A stretch of 36,380 bases of DNA. Origin: Rhodocyclaceae bacterium (GTDB taxonomy: Bacteria > Pseudomonadota > Gammaproteobacteria > Burkholderiales > Rhodocyclaceae). This document shows, one piece after another, positions 32,562 through 36,380 of the stretch; the first letter of the stretch is position 1; each line of letters opens with the position of its first letter. The position numbers and the translations under genes are program-made. The notes beneath the pieces were generated by a model. It was not told where the DNA came from. It ran no database searches and saw only the letters and a program-made list of their open reading frames with translations. Where the stretch lies: assembly GCA_023253415.1 (NCBI GenBank), contig JALRGK010000074.1:1-36380 (forward strand), given 5' to 3'.

Positions 32562-33605
32562 TCATATCTTGGGAAATGCTACGAGATGATCAATTTCCAA
32601 GCGGATACCGATCATCTCACCCACCGCATGGTCGTGGTGACTCGGCACCAACGACAGTACCCGATCACCGGAAGGAAGTTCGAGCGTATACAAGAATGCA
32701 GCACCACGAAACACGCGTTCGAGGACGCGTGCCCGCACCGTACTGTGGTCATCGTGCTGGATATCATCCGGGCGAATCAACACATCCACGAACTCACCTT
32801 CCGGAACATCAACTGGTTGGATCCGGCAAAGCTCACCTAGCTCAAAGCTGATGCAATTATGTCCGCTAACGCGGGCCGGCAGGAACACACCATCACCTAC
32901 AAAGGTAGCAATATGCCGCGTTGCCGGCTCGTGATATAGCGCATATGGAGACGACCACTGCTGCAGTTGTCCATCAACCATCACCCCGACACGATCAGCC
33001 ATAGCAAAAGCTTCCTGCTGGTTATGCGTCACCAGCAGTGCGGTTGTCCCTGTGGCCTTGAGAATGTGGTGGACATCGATTGAGAGACGTTCACGCAGCT
33101 CCACATCCAGATTCGAAAACGGCTCATCAAGCAGTAACAAGGTTGGACCTGGTGCGAGGGCACGGGCCAAAGCGACACGTTGCTGCTGCCCACCCGATAA
33201 CTGGTGTGGATAACGTTTCCCGGCCTCAGACAGACCGACCAGCGCCAGCATTTCAGTGACCCGATGACGTTTATCGGCACTCGCCCATTCGCGCAGGCCA
33301 AAGGCAACATTATCGGCCACTGACATATGCGGGAAAAGTGCATAGTCTTGAAACACCATACCAATCTGACGTCGCTCGGGAGCTAACTGCCAATCCGCAT
33401 CTGCGACCCAATGACCATTTAAGGCAATGCGCCCTGACTGGAGTGGTTCAAAACCGGCGATTGCCCGAAGAACGGTCGTTTTGCCACAACCGGAACCGCC
33501 TAGCAAACAACCGATCTCGCCTGGTGCCAGACTAAACGACAAACCACTGACCACCGACTTACCGGTGTAGCCCAAAACCACCGAATCCAGAATCAGTGCA
33601 TCCAT
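32562..33605 (-). CDS. fbpC: Fe(III) ABC transporter ATP-binding protein FbpC
   Basis: FbpC is the ATPase that powers ferric-iron import through FbpB. The ATG at 33605 gives 347 residues beginning MDALILDSVVLGYTGKSVV. The frame stays open to 33686 inside fbpB but adds nothing family-like. Motifs are Walker A LLGGSGCGKTTVLRAIAGFE, Q-loop MVFQDYALFPHMSV, signature LSGGQQQRVALARAL, Walker B LLLLDEPFSNLD and the switch VTHNQQEAF. The C-terminal third is a TOBE/OB-type regulatory domain (DVLIRPDDIQHDDHSTVRAR) as in FbpC. It starts 16 bases after the fbpB stop. Confidence 0.93.
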   Translation of the reverse strand: MDALILDSVVLGYTGKSVVSGLSFSLAPGEIGCLLGGSGCGKTTVLRAIAGFEPLQSGRIALNGHWVADADWQLAPERRQIGMVFQDYALFPHMSVADNVAFGLREWASADKRHRVTEMLALVGLSEAGKRYPHQLSGGQQQRVALARALAPGPTLLLLDEPFSNLDVELRERLSIDVHHILKATGTTALLVTHNQQEAFAMADRVGVMVDGQLQQWSSPYALYHEPATRHIATFVGDGVFLPARVSGHNCISFELGELCRIQPVDVPEGEFVDVLIRPDDIQHDDHSTVRARVLERVFRGAAFLYTLELPSGDRVLSLVPSHHDHAVGEMIGIRLEIDHLVAFPKI

Positions 33606-33621
33606 AAGTTTCTTTAACCCG

Positions 33622-35247
33622 TCAGTGGAAACCAGTCTCGGATTTCCTGACCAATAGAATAACCGGCAAAAGGCCCGCCAGCACAATGGCCAGACTTGGC
33701 AGGGCTGCCCGATCCCACATCCCTTCCGAAGTCATCTCGAATACGCGTACCGCCAGCGTATCCCAGCCGAATGGTCGCGTCATGAGCGTAATTGGCATTT
33801 CTTTCATGACATCGACGAACACGATCAGAACTGCTGTCATTAATCCGCCTCTCACCATCGGCAACTGCAAACGCAACAACACCTGACGCGGAGATAGGCC
33901 GAGCGACCGCGCTACGTTACCCTGATTACGGGTGATACGTTGCATGGCAGCATCGATCGGTTGATAGGCCACTGCCAGAAACCTCGCCGACAAGGCCAAC
34001 AACATCACGAGCAATGATCCTTTGAGAATTTCAGATACTTCCCAGCCGAGTGCGCTGGCCAAGACGATCAACCGGTTATCAAGCCAGGCTACGGGGATGA
34101 ATACGCCCACGGCCAGCACAGTCCCGGGGATGGCATAGCCAAGGGTTGCTAAACGCACGATCCATTGGGTAGTCTGATCTTTATGGTGTTGCCGTATCGC
34201 GCTGAGTAATAACCCCAGCACAGTCACCACCAGTGCCGCCAGTCCGGCCAACCAGACGGAGTGCAAGAGAAAAACAGGGTATCGCGCATCAAAATCAGTC
34301 ACCCAGACATCGCGCACCCACACAAGCAATTGCAGCAACGGTACGGCAAATGCCATGGCAAAGACCAGACCGCAAAACACGACCGCTGCCCAACGTGAAC
34401 CGCCCGTTAAACGGATACGAACTGGGCTGAAGCTCTTGTTGGCATAGCGTCGGTTATCCTGTAGCCGCTGATCCACTACCGCTAGAACCAGCACAAAGAG
34501 CACCAGTAGAGACGCCAGTTGACTGGCGGCTGATAGATTGAAAAGAGAAAACCAGGCTTTGTAAATGGCGGTGGTGAAGGTATCAAAACTAAAGATAGAT
34601 ACGCTCCCGAAGTCAGCCAGTGTCTCCATCAGCGCCAACGTCATGCCGCCGGCAATCCAGGGACGCGCCATGGGCAACGCCACCTTCCAAAAGGCCTGGA
34701 AGCGGGTATAACCTAGGGCTTGCGCAGCTTCAACCGCCCGCAAGCCTTGCGTCATAAAGGCATTACGGGCCAGAAGATAGACGTAAGGATAAAAAGCCAA
34801 TGTCAGTACCAGCACGACCCCGCCCGTGGAGCGAATCGGGGGAAACCAGGGTACGCTGCCAAACCAAAGGCGTAAGGTTGTCTGTACTGGGCCGGTAAAA
34901 TCGAGCAATCCTACTTGAACAAAAGCGAGCACATAGGCCGGGATCGCCAGTGGCAACATTAGTCCCCAGGAAAAGAATCGCCGTCCGGGAAAATCACATA
35001 CTGCCGTCAGCCAGGCTAAGGGAACCCCGAGGAACAGGACCCCTGCGCCCACCCCAAAAATCAAAATCACCGTATTGAGTAAAACGCCCGGCAATACATA
35101 TTCTGCAAGGTGCGACCATATTTCAGGCTGCGGATCAAAAAACGAGGCCAGAACAACAAAAAGGGGGATGAGCGTTAAAGCAGCAATGGCCAGGGCCCGC
35201 AAGGGGCCCCAGCCACGCCAGTTCCATAGAGATCCGCGCTGTTGCAC
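33622..35247 (-). CDS. fbpB: Fe(III) ABC transporter permease FbpB
   Basis: FbpB is the fused inner-membrane permease with two BPD-transporter domains (541 residues, about 12 helices). Each half shows the cytoplasmic EAA loop that docks to the ATPase: EAAQALGYTRFQAFWKVALP and NVARSLGLSPRQVLLRLQLP. The conserved strings LPLAIPAYVLAFV and GYAIPGTVLAVGVFIP mark the FbpB/SfuB family. The start is a GTG at 35247 with no clear Shine-Dalgarno; I found no better in-frame start. It lies 32 bases after fbpA and 16 before fbpC. Confidence 0.93.
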   Translation of the reverse strand: MQQRGSLWNWRGWGPLRALAIAALTLIPLFVVLASFFDPQPEIWSHLAEYVLPGVLLNTVILIFGVGAGVLFLGVPLAWLTAVCDFPGRRFFSWGLMLPLAIPAYVLAFVQVGLLDFTGPVQTTLRLWFGSVPWFPPIRSTGGVVLVLTLAFYPYVYLLARNAFMTQGLRAVEAAQALGYTRFQAFWKVALPMARPWIAGGMTLALMETLADFGSVSIFSFDTFTTAIYKAWFSLFNLSAASQLASLLVLFVLVLAVVDQRLQDNRRYANKSFSPVRIRLTGGSRWAAVVFCGLVFAMAFAVPLLQLLVWVRDVWVTDFDARYPVFLLHSVWLAGLAALVVTVLGLLLSAIRQHHKDQTTQWIVRLATLGYAIPGTVLAVGVFIPVAWLDNRLIVLASALGWEVSEILKGSLLVMLLALSARFLAVAYQPIDAAMQRITRNQGNVARSLGLSPRQVLLRLQLPMVRGGLMTAVLIVFVDVMKEMPITLMTRPFGWDTLAVRVFEMTSEGMWDRAALPSLAIVLAGLLPVILLVRKSETGFH

Positions 35248-35279
35248 GGTTAGGAGCTTTCTTCCATCAAAAGTCCGTA

Positions 35280-36308
35280 TCAGCGATATCCCGCGCGGTC
35301 CATCAGCTTGGTTGCTGCTGCCTGCAGTTCACCGGCTTTCGACACGTTGATGAGGTCCATTTTATAAGGTCCCCAGTGACGAATGATCGAATCCGGTTTG
35401 ACTTTGGGGTTGGCGGGATATTCGAAATCTTCATTCGTATAAATCGATTGCGCTGTCTCACTCGATAGCCATTCGATCAGCTTTTGAGCCCCGGCGGCAT
35501 TCGGTGCGTTTTTGGTCACTCCCGCGCCAGACACGTTCACGTGAACGCCTCGCTCTTTCTGGTTCGCCCAGAACAACCCGACCGGGAGATTGGGATCCTT
35601 ATCCAGGGCACGTGCTAGGTAGTAGGTATTCACAATACCGACTTCACACTGTCCTGCGGCCACTGCTTTGATCACGCCGTTGTCATCCGCAAAAACATCG
35701 GTTGCCAGATTGGCAATCCAGCCACGCACTACCTCTTCAGTCTTCTGCTCCCCTAATGTCGCCATCATCGTCGCCACCAGCGATTGGTTATAGACCTTCT
35801 TCGAGGTGCGCAGGCAGAGTTTCCCTTTCCACTCGGGCTCGGCCAGTGCTTCATAGGTTGAGAGCTTCGAGGGATTCACAAATTTCTTGTTATAGATGAT
35901 CGTACGGGCGCGTACCGACAAACCATACCACTCACCCTTAGGATCGCGTAGGTTAGCCGGGATGTTGGCATTCAATACTGGCGACTTAATCGGCCGCAAC
36001 AAACCAAGCCGCCCAGCATGCCAGAGGTTACCGGCATCAACCGTAATGAGCACATCAGCCGGGCTTTTGGCGCCTTCTGCTTTGAGACGCTCCAGCAACG
36101 GACCCTCCTTATCGGTCAACAACTGGATCTGCGTGCCTGTTTCTTTGGTGTACGCATCAAAAAGTGGCTTGATCAGTTGCTCGTTGCGTGCCGAGTAGAC
36201 AGTGACCGTATCCGCATTGACCCCAGCCGTAACCAACATCAGCGCCGATGCCAGCGCAGTTGCAAAGTTTGGCAGAAGTGTCTTGCGTGGGCGAAGCACG
36301 ATTTTCAT
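35280..36308 (-). CDS. fbpA: Periplasmic Fe(III)-binding protein FbpA
   Basis: FbpA captures ferric iron in the periplasm and delivers it to FbpBC. The ATG at 36308 gives 342 residues with a Sec signal (PNFATALASALMLVTAGVNA, cleavage near 32) and an AGGA 8 bases upstream. An upstream ATG at 36377 overlaps the promoter. The mature start DTVTVYSARNEQLIKPL and the rest match the tyrosine-rich iron-binding class. Likely ligands are Y38, Y173 (in KKVYNQSLVATM) and Y229-Y230 (in VNTYYLARAL). The His found in Neisseria FbpA (H9) is Asn or Arg here. Some proteins of this class bind carbonate as the synergistic anion. Confidence 0.94.
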   Translation of the reverse strand: MKIVLRPRKTLLPNFATALASALMLVTAGVNADTVTVYSARNEQLIKPLFDAYTKETGTQIQLLTDKEGPLLERLKAEGAKSPADVLITVDAGNLWHAGRLGLLRPIKSPVLNANIPANLRDPKGEWYGLSVRARTIIYNKKFVNPSKLSTYEALAEPEWKGKLCLRTSKKVYNQSLVATMMATLGEQKTEEVVRGWIANLATDVFADDNGVIKAVAAGQCEVGIVNTYYLARALDKDPNLPVGLFWANQKERGVHVNVSGAGVTKNAPNAAGAQKLIEWLSSETAQSIYTNEDFEYPANPKVKPDSIIRHWGPYKMDLINVSKAGELQAAATKLMDRAGYR

Positions 36309-36348
36309 AGGGGCATCCTGTGACAGAAGACATTGCGTCAAAGCTTGC

Positions 36349-36377
36349 ATAATACTAGGAATAATTCTCATTAACAA
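36349..36377 (-). promoter_or_regulatory. Sigma70-type promoter of the fbp operon
   Basis: Reading the minus strand, TTGTTA (36377-36372) is followed by exactly 17 bases and TATTAT (36354-36349). The predicted start is near 36342, leaving a leader of about 33 nt to the fbpA ATG. A Fur box covers the spacer. Confidence 0.65.
36354..36372. promoter_or_regulatory. Fur box in the fbp promoter
   Basis: The minus strand reads AATGAGAATTATTCCTAGT. The left half matches the classical Fur half-site AATGAGAAT perfectly, and the right half matches ATTCTCATT at six of nine positions. The site spans the -35/-10 spacer, so iron-loaded Fur would exclude RNA polymerase and shut the operon under iron sufficiency. 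Confidence 0.75.
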
Positions 36378-36380
36378 GCG

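Overview
The window looks like a housekeeping stretch of a betaproteobacterial chromosome with GC in the mid-50s (judged by eye). The assignment rests on gene order. The runs lolA-ftsK next to rarA, divergent lptD-surA-pdxA-rsmA and amgK-murU, pepP-ubiH-dusB-fis-purH, purD-hemF, and hemC-hemD-hemX-hemY divergent from argH are the arrangement I associate with Betaproteobacteria. I cannot name a genus. Coding density is very high. No gap between genes exceeds 200 bases, and I saw no tRNA, rRNA, insertion sequence, prophage or CRISPR array.

Layout. Positions 1-3398 (minus strand) hold ftsK, lolA and the 5' part of rarA, covering chromosome segregation, lipoprotein export and replication-fork maintenance. 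Positions 3529-6451 (plus) hold trxB, an Smr-domain gene, an unknown membrane-anchored periplasmic protein and xthA. Positions 6475-12905 (minus) hold lptD-surA-pdxA-rsmA, an outer-membrane biogenesis and housekeeping operon with an unusually large LptD. Positions 13085-14831 (plus) hold amgK-murU, for cell-wall sugar recycling. These are followed by pepP-ubiH-dusB-fis-purH, a pagP gene for lipid A palmitoylation, purD and hemF, up to 23534. Positions 23531-27279 (minus) hold hemC-hemD-hemX-hemY, which meets hemF tail to tail on a shared TTAA. argH (plus) diverges from hemC.

Positions 28816-32531 are more accessory. grxD and a GDT1/MneA-type cation transporter form one minus-strand unit with its own clear promoter. 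A BigR/SqrR-type persulfide-sensing ArsR repressor is translationally coupled to a split YeeE/YedE sulfur-compound transporter, and a near-palindromic operator lies in its promoter. A small conserved protein is transcribed divergently from it.

Positions 31464-36380 (minus) hold what looks like one operon: fbpA-fbpB-fbpC, a ferric-iron ABC importer, followed by a divergent beta-carbonic-anhydrase-like gene with CxDxR and HxxC zinc motifs. A sigma70-type promoter with a Fur box across its spacer precedes fbpA. The pairing of a carbonic-anhydrase-like enzyme with a Fur-controlled Fe(III) importer is the least ordinary thing here. Because some FbpA proteins bind iron with carbonate as a synergistic anion, a functional link is conceivable but unproven.
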